A stretch of 64,000 bases of DNA from Azolla pinnata (lineage: Eukaryota > Streptophyta > Polypodiopsida > Salviniales > Salviniaceae): the NCBI GenBank assembly GCA_037176905.1, contig JBBBWG010008890.1, forward strand, positions 72,656-136,655, given 5' to 3'. Shown here piece after piece: positions 12,201-25,500 of this stretch (positions are counted from its first letter, which is position 1; each line of letters begins with the position of its first letter). A program made the position numbers and the translations under genes. The notes under the pieces are model-generated. The model ran no database searches. It was not told the DNA's origin and saw only the letters and a list, made by a program, of their open reading frames with translations.

Positions 12201-15200
12201 TCGTCAAGTTCATGGACTGCACACTACAAAAATTATGCAAGATTCAACCCATCAGTAACTTCATAAGTAATATATGTGAAGAGATTACTTTATTTGATAA
12301 ACAGAGTGGACAAAAAGACAACCTTCAGAGCAATTTCTAAGCACTTAGAGCGCATTGGAGGCCGTAACAATATCAGAACCCAAACAGCACTTAAACCTTG
12401 AGTTATTCTATCACCATTTGGAGGTTGAGGACCTTCTTTAGCAGGAATGCACAAAGACTCCAGCAGCTTCAATGCAATATCAGGAAGAATAGGGGCTTCT
12501 CCAAAAAATTTACTTAGTGATTTATCTGTAGGTGGGAGAGTGTCCCTTAATCCCTCAGCCTGCGAAGATACCCCTCACAACATTAGGCCAAATGAGACCT
12601 AGGTTCCCGCCTAAACTAATTTGGAGAACATACTGTAATCCTGAACATAAGCAGGGTATCACTACATCCAAAAAAACTAGAGCTGCTTTTAATAGGCACA
12701 AGCTTAATACTGAAGTTTCTCTTTATACACCCACCAGAGCAATAAAAAAGTGATCATAAGACTTTGAAGCAGATGTATTCGAACCCATCTCATCTGGATG
12801 AGATGCCTTCTCGGCACATAATTGGTAAAGTATGTGCATTGAAAGCTCATGCCCCTTCAAAATATAGAAACAAGAAAGTGGTGAGGTAAGTATATTAAAA
12901 GTTCAAGCTCTTTAAATATAAACAAGAAACATAAATCCAGATTTAAACAGTTCACGGAAATACCTTATTATTAACATAATCTGCAAGTATGTATCTTATC
13001 AGAATCCTCATAGTCTCCTCATTTCCATCTGTCTGAAATCAGCCAAGTAGAAGAGTGGTCATGCAAAAGAGAAGCATGTTGTACAATCACAAATAAGAAA
13101 TATACAGCATAGAAATATACTAGCCTGGGAAACTAATCGAGCAACTAAATTGAAGGACAAGTGATTGTTGCTGGCAGGTCCCGTAACCTTATAGCTTTCC
13201 AAAATACGTAATATAATCATCTTCCATATATCATACTGTTGAGCATCTGAAATGTTCACCGAAGGTATAAATTGCACAGGAGCTCTTGATGCCATGTCTG
13301 ATTCTTCCAGCTCTACCAAATCTGTTAGTCCAACCATAGCAGCTTCACCATCTCCAGATGATAAATCAGTCACACTTTCTTCAACATCCATAGGCTCCAG
13401 TAACTGCACATGATCTTCAGTTTCTGGAGGAATAGGAGGAGTTGAAGGTTTGTTAATAGTTTCAGGTGATGAATCAAGAGGACCTGGTGTTGGTTGTAAA
13501 GAATCCACATCTGGAATGGCTGCATCCAGAATAGAGCCATCGAATGCACCGGTTGCTTCTAGACTTCCTTTGGCCTCACTATCACTGACAGGGGAATTTA
13601 TCTGCTCAGGAATTGAAGATGTTACAATGCTTTCAACTTTCACCTTCTCAAATTTCAAAAGCCCAGCAGGACTACTATACTGTTCATCTGCCACTGCACT
13701 AGTGGGACTAGGCACATCAGCGTCTTGTTTTTCACACTTTACTGAGACATTCACTGGAGGCTGAGAGACACCAACAGAGACAGCTGTTCGACGAGGGTCC
13801 AGCCGCCTTGGATCCTGAAACATAAAGTAGTGATATTGAAGTAAATCTCATATAGTTCATAGTTGCAGTTTGAGTACCAACCACTGATGGGAGATGACAG
13901 ATTAGATAATACACTCTTATAATAATAAAAATCCTATTAGCTTACAAATAAGCATGAAAATATACATTAGAAAGAAATATGTCAAATGCAATTGTAATTG
14001 CCAGAATCTATTCAGAATAAGCCAATTAAAACCTATTTGTTAACATAGCCTAGTTAGCTAGGATTCTCAATCAAATAAAGTATTGTTCTCACCCTCCGTG
14101 GATCACGACGATGATCTACAGATGACGGAGGTTCTGATGTGGGTGCTGATGCTATTGTTGGCATTTCTGAGCCAATTGTGCTTGATTGTACCCCAGATAT
14201 TCCAGAGGGTAGAGCAGGTGCTGTCGGTGGTAGATTTTTCATGTTTTCTATGACAACATCTGCAAGCATATCAGGTGGAAGGCTTGTGATCAGCAGCTCA
14301 ATTGATGCTGTTGCTCTTTCACCCTTTGCAACCAATGCCCCAATAATATCAATCATTTGCTGTAATGGTGACACCTCATTGTGATTGGACGATTCTGTGT
14401 TGACACCTTGAACTTGAGACCCACTGAGCTTCCTATCTGCTGAGCCCTCTTTTGTAGCATTTGGCATCAGCCTCATGCGTTTTCCTGAGTTTTCAACATC
14501 ATTTGATACACATCCATTCTCTTGCAAAGGCCTTTTGTGGTCCAAAGGCTGTAACCTCTCATCCTACAGTCCACGACAAGGTGAGTAAAATGGCTGCCGA
14601 TTGATGATGAGATTCACATAAAATAACCAGCACATGTGTCAACCAAACGACCACAAATTGCGTTAACCTTTGTTAGACGTGACTCACGAAAAGCTCGTTC
14701 TTTTTCTGCATTTCGAAGCATTCTGTCAGTCTGCCGAACAGCAGTTTCAGCGGCATCCCCAGCATTCATTGCTTTAAGGGCCAACTTCAACTGCTCTCTC
14801 CACTGTTAGTCCATAGAACCATACAGTTGGTCAAGTTAGTCCATAGAACCATACAGTTGGTCAAAATCTCTCAATTTCAGATAATATTTTAGAACAGGAA
14901 AGCAACATGCATGTCCGACAAATAAACAGGTCTGCTGGTAAAAACATTGGAGACAAAAATGATTCAGCATAGCACAACACTGAAAGATCCTTGTAGCTTG
15001 GAACAATTATATTTCACCAAGCACCCACTCACATCTTTTATAAATACCAAATCAATTATTTCCATAAAAGCTATTATAAAATACCAAATCATTTATTTCC
15101 ACAAAAGCTGAATCTATTCCAACCCTCTGAAACTAAATCACACAGTTCAATGTAACTTTTTTCAAGTGAGGCTAATATAATCTTTAGCTGCAAAAAGTGG

Positions 15201-17485
15201 CAATCAGAAAAAGAAAGCATGGAGCTAGAACTTACAAGTTCACCAGAGTGTGTACATTTCAGGAGGTTAAGAAGTGCATTTTTTACTGCATGGATGACGC
15301 TAGCCCTTTGAGGTCCTTTAATTCCTTCACATATTGGCCCAAGTTGAATCAATGCAGAAAGAATACTCTCATAAGTTGCTGGTCTTCGTTTTGCAACAGA
15401 AGCCAAACTGAAATCAGGAATTCAGAATTAGCATTGGTAATGGCATATTTCCTCAATATATTAGACTCCCACTAGAAACAACACAAATAAAAAACTAACC
15501 TATTCACAAGTACAATGGAAACAGGACCAGATAGCTTTAAAAAATGCTGTGGCTGAAGTTGGTCAAGAAGGTGTGCAAGGTTCCCTTCAGCTTCCCGTCC
15601 CAATTGTTCAGCATCAAGAATAGGATGTCCACCCACTAGCCAAGAAATATTGAAGATATGACCTATTCAAATCCATCTTTTCAGATCCAATGCTTAATAC
15701 AGAAAAATTACAGAATCTGTTTAACTTTTCTCTATGTAGCATGTTCATAGCATTTACCATCCCAATTTTGTTGTGTGGGGGGTTGTGGTGCCCCATTTGG
15801 GTCTGGTGTAAAGAGAAAAATGGTCATTTCTATGAATTTAATGGTTAGTAGATGCAAACCATCACTCTTACTCTGGATCTGCAAACCAAAGTAAACGAAG
15901 TTTATGAACAATGTCTAAAAGGTTACACAGAACACAATTTGATTCAGAATCTCATGCAGATTGAGAATATGAGTTTTACCTCTTTTGCCATGCCATACAT
16001 AGCTTCTTTAAGAGTTGTTATGGAATGCCAAGATTCCTCGAGATATTTTTCCACACGTCCAAGGTATAAGCCCTTTTTCATTATTCCAAAGTATGAGGAC
16101 AATGTAATGGAATCAGAAGACAATGTCAACACCATATGATGTTTCCCTTACCTGCTTAGCAACCTCTAAAAAGATATTTGCAAACAGATTGGAACTAGCA
16201 GAGATGGCATGCCGTACAACTGTTGGTGAGTGATCCGATAAAAGAGCTTGAAGCACAGGAACCAGAATTGTTATTACATTGTGTTCTAAGTGCCTCAACC
16301 CAATTTCTTCAACAACTCTGTAGAACAATATATAAAATTTAATAGGATTGGTCATATTTTGATTAAAGTTATGATTGATAGAAAACTCATGACGACTTAT
16401 AAACACTCGTGAGCAATATAAAATTTTATCTGCTGTTGGAAAAGGCTATTTCTTAATGTTTCAAAAATACCTTGGATCGAATTAGGTACGAACCAGTGAA
16501 AACCAAGTGAATCCGTTTATTACCTAAGTCATGTCTCATCTTGCATCCAACTCTATTACACACTCAAGATCAACCCCTTAAAAATGTAAGATAAACCTAG
16601 AGATCTACGTCATTACCTTGCATTTTTAAGGGATTGACCACACGGAAAGCGAGAGACCATGCAGACAATCTTAAACTTCGAAGCGGTTGATCACACATTC
16701 AACAAGTCAAAAAAGGAACATAAAAAACATGATGATTTCACCACGCAAAAGTGAGCGACATAAGATAATGCAAATTATAATTCTCCTAATCCATGACAAA
16801 CAGCATCTATCTATACCAATATCAATATATGTGTGTGTGTGTGTGTGTGTGCGTGTGCGTGTGTGTATGTATGTATCTATCTATCTATATCCATATTAAT
16901 TTATTTACTTATCTATATGTGTGTGTATGTGTGAGTAAGAATATATGTATATATACCATTGCATAATATGCTATGTGCAATGAGTAGCCAATCAACATGT
17001 GTGGAATCTGAGAGAGAAAATAAGTACTTTTTTGTGGAGTAAGCTAGTTAGTGGTAGAAGCAATATAATTTCACAGTATAAATGCCTACGCTTCCACTTA
17101 AATAAGCCTAGCAAAAGTAGACGCACTCCTCTTAATATGTAAATGCATGCCCTGTGTTCCATTAGGGCTGATTAAACAAGAACATTACCCCATCTTAAAC
17201 ATTTGAATGCAAAACGATGCCATTCATATCAAGCAATCAAAAAAGAGATGAGTAATACACTTACTGGGAGAGATAACTTTTAACTGGAACAGTGTCATCG
17301 TCCTTTAAATCCATGAGCAAAGGAGCAAATTCATGTAGAAGCGAGGATGCATCCACTGCCATAACCATCTCTTTCAAACGTTTTAGCGTGTCTACCTTCG
17401 CAGAGACATCTGATTGAAGCTTCAAATCATTGAAAATGGCCCTCGCTTGCTCTCGGAGAGAGCCCACAATACCCACCATGTCCAT
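6203..17485 (-). CDS. Symplekin (PTA1/ESP4-like), mRNA 3'-end processing scaffold
   Basis: I mapped 27 exons with consistent phase, 1323 residues: 17485-17265, 16317-16152, 16072-15980, 15878-15758, 15635-15500, 15407-15236, 14802-14668, 14563-14093, 13814-13125, 13032-12964, 12854-12735, 12559-12323, 12223-12176, 12066-11902, 10975-10826, 10739-10677, 10514-10404, 10315-10232, 9624-9577, 9481-9407, 9328-9233, 7931-7851, 7738-7667, 7586-7542, 6808-6725, 6659-6556, 6317-6203. Symplekin is the scaffold of the nuclear cleavage and polyadenylation machinery, binding CPSF/CstF components and the SSU72 phosphatase. The N-terminal HEAT region (residues about 1-350) resembles the short Arabidopsis symplekin, e.g. 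EEIGLRHLEH and AMNAGDAAETAVRQ. A low-complexity middle (about 350-650) contains DPRR repeats. The conserved C-terminal domain (about 1080-1300) includes GPALTPAEVLIAIHGIDPE and CFQQRTVFTQQVL. Length fits plant full-length symplekins. The exon 9/10 intron uses a GC donor. It looks intact. Confidence 0.95.
6809..7541 (-). other. Symplekin intron 24
   Basis: A 733-bp intron between the exons ending at 7542 and starting at 6808. Nothing else is recognised inside. Confidence 0.8.
7932..9232 (-). other. Symplekin intron 21 (largest, about 1.3 kb)
   Basis: It lies between the exon carrying the conserved HGIDPERDHIPLPM stretch and the one carrying CFQQRTVFTQQVL. No internal gene or clear repeat is seen. 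The short frames within it resemble no known protein. Confidence 0.8.
9625..10231 (-). other. Symplekin intron 18
   Basis: AT-rich 607-bp intron with no other feature recognised. Confidence 0.8.
10976..11901 (-). other. Symplekin intron 14
   Basis: A 926-bp intron with no other feature recognised. Confidence 0.8.
14805..14864. repeat. Perfect 30-bp tandem duplication in symplekin intron 6
   Basis: Positions 14805-14834 and 14835-14864 are identical. On the gene strand each copy ends in GGACTAAC, a plausible branch-point sequence, directly before the exon 7 acceptor. The duplication therefore gives two candidate branch points. Confidence 0.85.
16318..17264 (-). other. Symplekin intron 1 with GT and CTAT microsatellite
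   Basis: A 947-bp first intron. A (GT)n/(GTGC) run followed by CTAT/ATGT repeats lies at about 16829-16960. No other feature is seen. Confidence 0.8.
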
Positions 17486-18700
17486 GCTAAAACACGCAAG
17501 AAAAATGGAATCTTTGATTACCTCACCCGAGACATTTATTAAGAAAAACTCTGGTTTTTAGCTCTGCCTTCTTTCTTGGTGCTTCTCACTCTTAGAACTA
17601 CTCCACAGGCGTTGCCAGTTCAGAATTACACTTGCTTTCCGAACAAACATCAGCGAGGAATTACCACTTTTCTTGGAGCGTTGTGGGCTGCGGAGAGGGA
17701 ATCAACCCACATGAAAATCTCCCTCAAAAGCCATGGAAGCTTGCTCCGGAGCCCGTTGAGAAGAACCCCACACGACCACGTTCGAAAGCTCGGCTAGAGA
17801 AACACGGCGGGAATCTCTCTTTGACAAAGCGTGATCTGACAATCAAATAGAAAGCAGCCTTTTCAGGGTTCTCGCCGGGCTTCTTCTGCTCAGCCTGGAA
17901 GAAAACCCTAATTTAGGCGATGGCGAAGAGAACTGGGTTTCGCGCAAAACCCTTCGACGAAGGAGAGGGAGGGACTGATTAGGGTTTTCCTTCGATCTCT
18001 GTGTAAACCGGAGACGGAGCGCAGCATCGAAATACTTGTTCTCTTTGAAGAGGGAAAAATCTCATGTGAGTCTTTTCTTCTTCTTCTGTTCTTTGCTCTG
18101 AAAAATTAGAATGACCTATTTTATATGTGTATGTAGGCAAATGCTTCAGAATCCAATTCAATCTAATCCAATCCAATCCAATCCAGATCCATGGAAAGAG
18201 GAGGTTATGGGTTCGGATCCTTAACATGATCCGAGTGGCGTAATCGATCGAAACGCAAATGCGAGATTCGGATCCCGGTTTGGTGGATTTAGCAAGGTAA
18301 GTTTATGATCGCCTTTCGAGCAGCTGTTGTGGGTTTGAATCTTTGGAATTGTTTGTATGCGTCGGTGACGCTTGTCAGGATCCCGACGATGGAAATCTGA
18401 GCCGAGTACACTGCGTTTGATCCATCGATGATTGAAGTTCTCGTCGTGCCCGGCTTCAGATCTCGAGATAGTTCCGTTCTGATCCATCAAGAAGTCGGCT
18501 TCAGCTTTGGATTCTGATCCATTCGAAACGTTGTATTTGTTGTAAGTACATGGCAATCCGATTCAGGACAGATTCGAATGAGCGTGGCTCCGACCGTGAG
18601 CATTGTAAAAACGATGGATGAAAGGGAGATCGAGGCAAAATGCAGGACTGTTGACTTCGCCCTGAAATCACAAACGGAACCAGACGTTGAAAAAAATCTA
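17486..18700. promoter_or_regulatory. Upstream region and 5' leader of symplekin
   Basis: Relatively GC-rich sequence directly upstream of the symplekin start on the - strand, likely holding its promoter and 5' UTR. An ATCCA pentamer run is at about 18155-18185, followed by a GGTTCGGATCC box at 18209-18219 that resembles a tRNA T-arm. No coding frame is convincing. Confidence 0.45.
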
Positions 18701-18946
18701 ACTTGTCACACGATCTGCTAGTTTTTTTCCACGATACACATCATAATAACCGTATACGCAGTCTTGGGTTCGCAACTTTGGTTATTGATCTTGATAGGTA
18801 ACTCGTCCAAAAGGTTTAGATTCGTGGAGCTTCCAAAGGCAAGTTGTAATCCATCGCAAGCCTGCATACAAAGAGTTAGACAAATGATGTGTAAAATCAA
18901 TCGTGTATATATATATACATGCATGCACGTATGTAGTGCAGGTGAT

Positions 18947-19200
18947 TGTACATATACACCATCTGAGTACAAGAAGAACGTTTATTTACCCGTGACATAC
19001 AGACATGGATACATATCTATGTCNNNNNNNNNNNNNNNNNNNNNNNNNNNNNNNNNNNNNNNNNNNNNNNNNNNNNNNNNNNNNNNNNNNNNNNNNNNNN
19101 NNNNNNNNNNNNNNNNNNNNNNNTGTACATATACACCATCTGAGTACAAGAAGAACGTTTATTTACCCGTGACATACAGACATGGATACATATCTATGTC
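18947..19200. other. Assembly gap with the same 77 bp on both sides
   Basis: The 77 bp at 18947-19023, the 100 N at 19024-19123 and the 77 bp at 19124-19200 show that the two contig ends carry identical sequence. The gap is most simply an unjoined overlap, so the true locus probably has one copy and no missing DNA. The frame that runs through the N is not a gene. Confidence 0.9.
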
Positions 19201-21207
19201 ATTTGAAAAATGCGTATTTGGAATCAAATACATTTTCGAATACCCGCGTGTACGTATTTTACATTTTACAATCGTCATTTTTCGAGCCAAATTCGTAAAT
19301 ATCAAAATGAACTTTTACCAAGGCTATTACTCTGTCAGTCAACTGGCCAAGCCGCCTGAAGTGTATGATTCTCAATGGCTGTCGTTTTATAAACTTCAAT
19401 TAGAACTTTGATTTTCTATGGTTTAAAGATTTCATAAGCTTAAAAATGCCAAGGAAGAGGAATGTGGGAGCTTTTAGTGATACGAAGGTTTAGTTAATTG
19501 TAATATTTTATTATCATTTAACACAATTTAACGTATTCAACTCGTATTTATACCATATTTAACAACTAGACATTAAAAATATGTATTCTAAATACCTTGT
19601 GAGATTTTATTATGCCAGACGTATGTAACAACATCGACACATGTATACATACGACACGCACATTCATTTGTGACAAGAACAAAGATGTGTAGATTCCGTC
19701 TGGCTCAGACTTTCAGCGTCGAGGCATTACAGCAGCACCGATTCCTAGAGAGAACAGATGATGAATAAGAAGATGACAACCGTATAAATACACCCTCGTA
19801 CGCACACTCACAAAGTGTTCTTCATCGACTGTACAACCGCATAAATACAGTTATGTTCACATTATGTGCATACATGCAAATACACACATACATGTAGCGA
19901 AAATCCACAACGTTTATTCCTTTCAGTAGTTAGGGAAAAGAAATTAGCTTCACAGAATCGACGGATGATGATGCCCCATCAAAAGGAAGCGTCTGTCAGT
20001 CTGCTTGTCTCTCTGTCAAACCCGTTAGATCTTACGAAGCAAAGTAAAGAAAAAATAAAACAAAATAATCTCGCGCAGATTGGTCTCTGTTCGCACTTAC
20101 GAGGGGGGGGGGGAACGTACGGATGCGGACGTTTCTAACGGCATGGTGTGAACGCCGTACTCGCAAACTCACCTTATGTAGTACCTCGCTTGTGTTCACA
20201 CTGTCGATATGTATGTCCACATGTCCCCACCGATTTACGGGGATTTGTCTCTTCTTTTTTTTCCTTTGTGTGTGTGTGTTTTTTTTTTTACTCGGCTCAG
20301 CGCGATGAGGCCACGAACGTAGAAAGTCGTGTTTGTTTGTTTGTTTGTTTTTCTAACTTGCAAGACTTCAACAGCCATGGAAGGCACCTCAGACAGTACT
20401 GCTGCAACTGTTTGCTAGCTAGTCTGTTTACCCCAGGGAGGATCTTGCAGAATGTCTCGAAAAAACGGTCGAGCGACTAGGATCTAAAGAAGAGTTGCGG
20501 TGGGCGATGGCGGTGATGACGATCATTATCACTGATATACATGCATACACAGAAGAATGAGGCAGAAGCTGCAAAGAGCTCGGATTCATATCAGGGCGGC
20601 GTTCGAAGCCATATATAAATAAAAGCTTCGATCGAGCACGAGTCGGTTTGAGAGCTTGTCTGGAGCCTGTGTCCGAGGGGGCCATGGATAGACAAATAAC
20701 ACATGTGCTCCAGAATCACGATCGCCCAAGGTAATTAATCGTAAGCAATATTCGAGAGAAAATTACTGAGAAAAGAATGGATGATTAAGGGTGATTAACG
20801 ACACTTATTACCCCAAAACGAAAGATTGTCGATGAATCGAAATGTTCGATACCGCAAAATATTACCTTGGATTTATACCTTGAAAGTTGACAAGTGCAGA
20901 TCTGAAAATAGAGAACACGGTCTCACCAAGAGAGTCTTCACAATGTCTCAAGATGTCGTTATAAAAATGAAGTAATTGATCCTTTACATAACAATTTATT
21001 TTTGGGGCACTAGATATGTTTGCACTTGTCCAATGACCAACTGGATTTGCCTCAGCCCTAAGATAACCGGTTTTCCACTTATTGTACCTTTAAACTTTAA
21101 CCTTATAAATTGGTTCCATAAGTTCATGCCCATAGCAGTAATCAACTCGAACAGAGAGACACGTGGATCATCTGATGAAAAGGACGTAGATCAATCTCCC
21201 CACTTTT

Positions 21208-21370
21208 AGCTGATTGCTCGGTCGCGGGCTCGCTTTCGGGCCCGATTTCATCAAGGAAACAGACAGATCATCGATCATCGATCTGGGTTTGTTGGCCGAT
21301 TGCTTTGTCGTGGCCTCGCTTTCGGACCCGATTTCAATCGAATAAAACCGACAGACCTCATCGATCTCGA
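21208..21370. repeat. Diverged tandem duplication, about 80-bp unit
   Basis: Two adjacent copies share GCTCGCTTTCGG/CCTCGCTTTCGG, CCCGATTTCA and CATCGATC in the same order and spacing. Divergence is visible at many sites, so it is older than the perfect repeats elsewhere. Confidence 0.7.
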
Positions 21371-21569
21371 TTCCGGTGCTGGTTGAGTTCTCGATCCACC
21401 GATCGATCAACATGCAGATGTATATATATACAGATGACAAGAGTTTGGTAGGTGGATTTAGATCAGTCTGGCATTAGAGAGACAGATAGACAGGTAGGTA
21501 GGATCATTCTGGAGATGGAACATTGGAGAAGATCTAACATCAGGTGTTTTTTCCCCTTCTCCCCTTCTT

Positions 21570-22145
21570 CTTCTTCTTCTTCTTCTTCTTCTTCACATGT
21601 TTGTTCTGACTCTTTTTGTTGTTTTTTTAACTGCTAGAGTGTGTGAAGGAAAAACAGAGTCTAGCCATGAAACAGCAAGAGAGAGAAAGAGATGGAGAAA
21701 TCTTCTGCTGCAAGAGGAATGCAGAGTCTGAGGAAGAAGAAGAAGCAGCAGCAGCAACAACAACAGCAGAAGCAGAAGAGGAGAAGAAGAATGGTAGCTT
21801 CAAGCTTTTTCTTTCTGTCTCTCCATGCCCCTTCTTCTGGCTGGTGAGCTTTCCTTCCTCCATTGGTTCCTCAAGATGCAGGGCTTGATGAAGAAGAAGC
21901 AGCAGAAGAAGAAGAAGAAGAAGAAGAAGAAGAAGAATGGAAGCTTCGACCTTTTCTTCTTTCTCTTCTCTCTCTCTCTCTCTCTTTTCTTTCTTCTCTC
22001 TCTTTTCCCTGTCTAGCTCCTTCTTCCTCCATTGGTTCCTCCGCCAAACCTCGACTCAGCTTTTCCAGCTCCCTCTTTTCCTCTCTCTCTCTCCCTCTCT
22101 CTCTCTCTCTCTCGCTTGCTCCTTTCAACAGATTTTAATGCCCTG
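21570..22145. repeat. Polypurine/polypyrimidine microsatellites with a duplicated unit upstream of the MIP1-like gene
   Basis: Runs of TTC, GAA, GCA and CT alternate. A unit of about 100 bp, starting GAAGAATGGNAGCTTC and ending TTCCTCCATTGGTTCCTC, occurs at about 21786-21872 and again at about 21931-22043. Glu-, Ser- or Leu-rich frames across the region are artefacts. The location suggests promoter or 5' leader of the gene starting at 22516. Confidence 0.75.
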
Positions 22146-22515
22146 ATGTTCTCTTTCTCTTTCTCTGTCTGTCTGTTTGTCTGTCTCTCTCTCCATATCT
22201 TCCTTTAGCCCCCCCTCTCCATCATCATGCTCCTGCCATTTCCCCTGTTCCTTCCTCTCCCAACGACATTGCATATCCCCCCCCCCCCCCAACAAGTCAA
22301 ACACAATCTTGGTTAAGCCAGGAAAACCACAGGTTTTAATCATCATGGCCATCATTATTTCATCATCTTTTGCACAAAGAGTACATAGTTTATAGAAAAA
22401 ACAGGGAAGGGAGAAGCACAACAGGAAGAAAAGGAAGCAGAAATTCGCACTCCATGGTGGGTGGAAGTGAAGCATTGCGGGTAATACATAGGCACATTGG
22501 CAGATAATTACTACC

Positions 22516-25500
22516 ATGCTGGAAGAGATGGCTGGAAGAGCACGAGCTTCATCGGTTCATGAGCTCAAAGAAGACTTCAGGCTAGAGCTTGAAAGCCATG
22601 GTGCTTCCTCTCCTTCATCTTCATGTCATAGGAGCTTCCATTGCAGATCGAGAAGGTAAACCCCTGCACAAGACCCCCTCCCTCCCAAACCACCCTTTTT
22701 CCCTTGCAAATTTCTGCAGCCTGAAATGTTTTGGCATCAAGGAAGAATCATAGATATTGTTGTTCCATGTTATTTTTGAGCATACAAACTCAACACATTG
22801 GGAGCCAATTGAATGTGTAGTACAACTTGCACCACATTGTAGGCCATGCAAAAAAACTGTTTGTATATCATATACGTGACATATATCAGAGTCAGAGCAG
22901 TAATTTCCTGTCCGTCTCTTGTGAGCATTGTTCCAAAAAGTCTTAGCAAATAATGGTGCTGTTGTACATGTATCATATCAATGTGTTTACAGCAATTTCT
23001 CCTTTGGAATTCTGGGAATGCATTCCGTTTTTAGCTTGGAGTTAAATTAACCAATCTTGTTTTGTCCACGATTTGGGTCTACAGCGCGCCTGACAATGCC
23101 TTTGATTTGGAGCCTGTGGATGCCATGTCACCAAATCACATTCAACACATGCAGGTTGATGAATTGCTCACAGCCTAATGAAGATATATGGGCAGCTTTA
23201 GGGCTTCCAATTCCTTCTTGTTATGTACAAAAACTCATCTGATTTCTTCATTCCTTTTCTCTGGTTCAGATACTATCACAAAACGGTGAGTATGGCCGTG
23301 GTAGGCAGCTCCCTTTGCAAGACCGAAGGACTGCTCTGAAACAACATGTAAGCATTGCTCCCATTATCCCCTTTATTTTGTTTTTGTTCTTGTTCTTGTG
23401 TAAAAATGCAGGTAAGATGGAGGTTTTGGATTCTCAAACACGACATTGCTCCTCTCTGTTGTTCCTTCCAGTTTTTATGGAGTTTTCTTCTGTTCTTGTT
23501 TATGTATAATGTTATGGAGGACTGGGATTGTGAATTCTTGAACATGCCATAACCTAATTCACTGTCTCGTGAGGTCAGGTGGAGGAGCTTCAGAAGCAGC
23601 TCCATAGCCAACGAGCTGCAAGGCATGCGCTAGAGACAGCCTTGAGTCAATCATCCATGGCAATCCCAACCATTCATCAACATCTCACGCCACAAGTATG
23701 GTAACAAAAGAAACGTGGATTTGAATGCATAATATAATGCATAATGACAAGGCAAACCAATCATTGATCGATTCATGCTTTTCGGGAATGGATTTTTTGT
23801 ATATGTAAAGGCCAAAGAGATTTTGTCGGAAATTGCCATCCTTGAAAAGGAAGTGGTCGAGCTAGAGAAGCAAGTTCTCTCCGTTTACCGCCGGATTTTC
23901 TCTCGCTGCTTCTCCTCTCGTCCATCGTGTAATGCTGAGCAGAAGAGTGGAGCTCATATGATCTGGAATGGTGCCCAACAACAGCACATGCAACATCCAC
24001 AGTCTCAGCCTGAGGTTATGAAGTTGCGAAACGTACCTGGGGCTGACATCCTCAAAGATTCGTGGGCACCGATGCATCCACCTTTTGGGCAAGGAAGTAG
24101 AAGCAGATCCAATGAAGAAACAACAGCAAGCGTGGGCAATCTTGCTCACACTCAGAACCTTGTGCATTCCAAGGTAGAGTTCGTCTTCCGCAAAAGAGAG
24201 TTTTCTTGACAAGGAGAAGATGTGCACATGTCAGGACACCGTTCTTTTGGTTCGCATTCACCTGCTTTGACCCATATATTTGTTTGATGCTTGTCCTTGG
24301 CAGACCGTGGCTAAGGTCAAGACTCGTAGCTCCCTGGACCAAGATGGACCAAGACTGTTGAGAGACTATCTGTCAGAAACACCGAACAAGCTATCAGAAG
24401 AGCTCATCCGTTGCATGGTAAGCATCTACTGCAAGCTTTCAGATCCGGCACCAGTGAATCTTCCAGTGCAAGACTCTCCATCTTCCTCGACATCGTCGTC
24501 GACCAGTTTGTCTTCGATACATGGCATTCTCAGTGATGGATGGTCCCCTGCACACAAAGCTGAACGTCCGTATGACGCGCCTTTGATCAACCCATTTCAA
24601 GTCAAAGGTAAAAAAGGTGTACCCAGGTCTTATAGCTCCATGGTAGAAGTTCCATGGATCAGGGTGGACAAGGAGAAGTTAAGTTATGCAGCTCGATTGC
24701 TACGCGAGTTCAGGTAAGATTTTGGACAATGTAGAAAAATTCAAGAATATATATGCACACGCGCATACAGGAATACAAGCATACAGGTGAAAATGATGCG
24801 CAAGTGAGAGCCAAGACAATTTGAGCATATAACACATTTGGGAATTGCACCATGATCTGCTTACATTTTTTGCAGGTCCATGGTTGAGCAGCTTGAGAAG
24901 GTTGATCCCAGTCAACTTAAACATGACGAGAAGTTAGCGTTTTGGATCAATATCTACAACGCCCTTCTTATGCATGTAATGACCACTATTACATAGTTGC
25001 AAAAATCACATTTGAGGTTTATGTGAAATGTCTGTGTACATTTGCAATGGAATTCAAAACGCTTTTATTCTTGTACCTTCACAGGCATATCTGGCCTATG
25101 GAATACCCCGTAACCAGCTCAAACGCATGAATCTACTTCAACGAGTAAGAATCTGATGCTAGTTGTCCCCCGTTTACCTTCTCTTGAATGTGGTAGAAGC
25201 TAAAGAATGTTTTTGTGTGTCATTAAAAGTCCATCTACACAGGAATGAGATGCAATCTTGTGCATAGGGATGCATGTCTTACACATAACTGTGCCTGCTA
25301 TATGTGCATAGGAATTCTATACATGTTTTGTATGCAGGAAATCATAGGTTGAATTTACCGAATAATCTTCTTGTCAAAGTGGGTTTTTTTGGTTATTTCT
25401 CAAAGAATCTCCATGTTTGTTCTTGGTCATGACAGGCTGCGTATAAGATTGGCGGCCATTCCATTAATGCTTACACAATCGAGCACTGTATTCTGGGATG

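Larger units (their letters stand above)
18701..22515. other. Intergenic region between symplekin and the MIP1-like gene
   Basis: No gene is supported. It contains a 100-N gap (19024-19123), several short tandem duplications, homopolymer runs (G at 20103-20112, T at 20280-20290, C near 22278) and, from 21570 on, polypurine/polypyrimidine tracts that probably form the promoter and leader of the MIP1-like gene. Confidence 0.55.

Noticed and set aside
18764-19411. 215-codon frame through the first N gap
   Set aside because: It depends on unknown bases and on a duplicated contig end; the two flanks encode the same residues.
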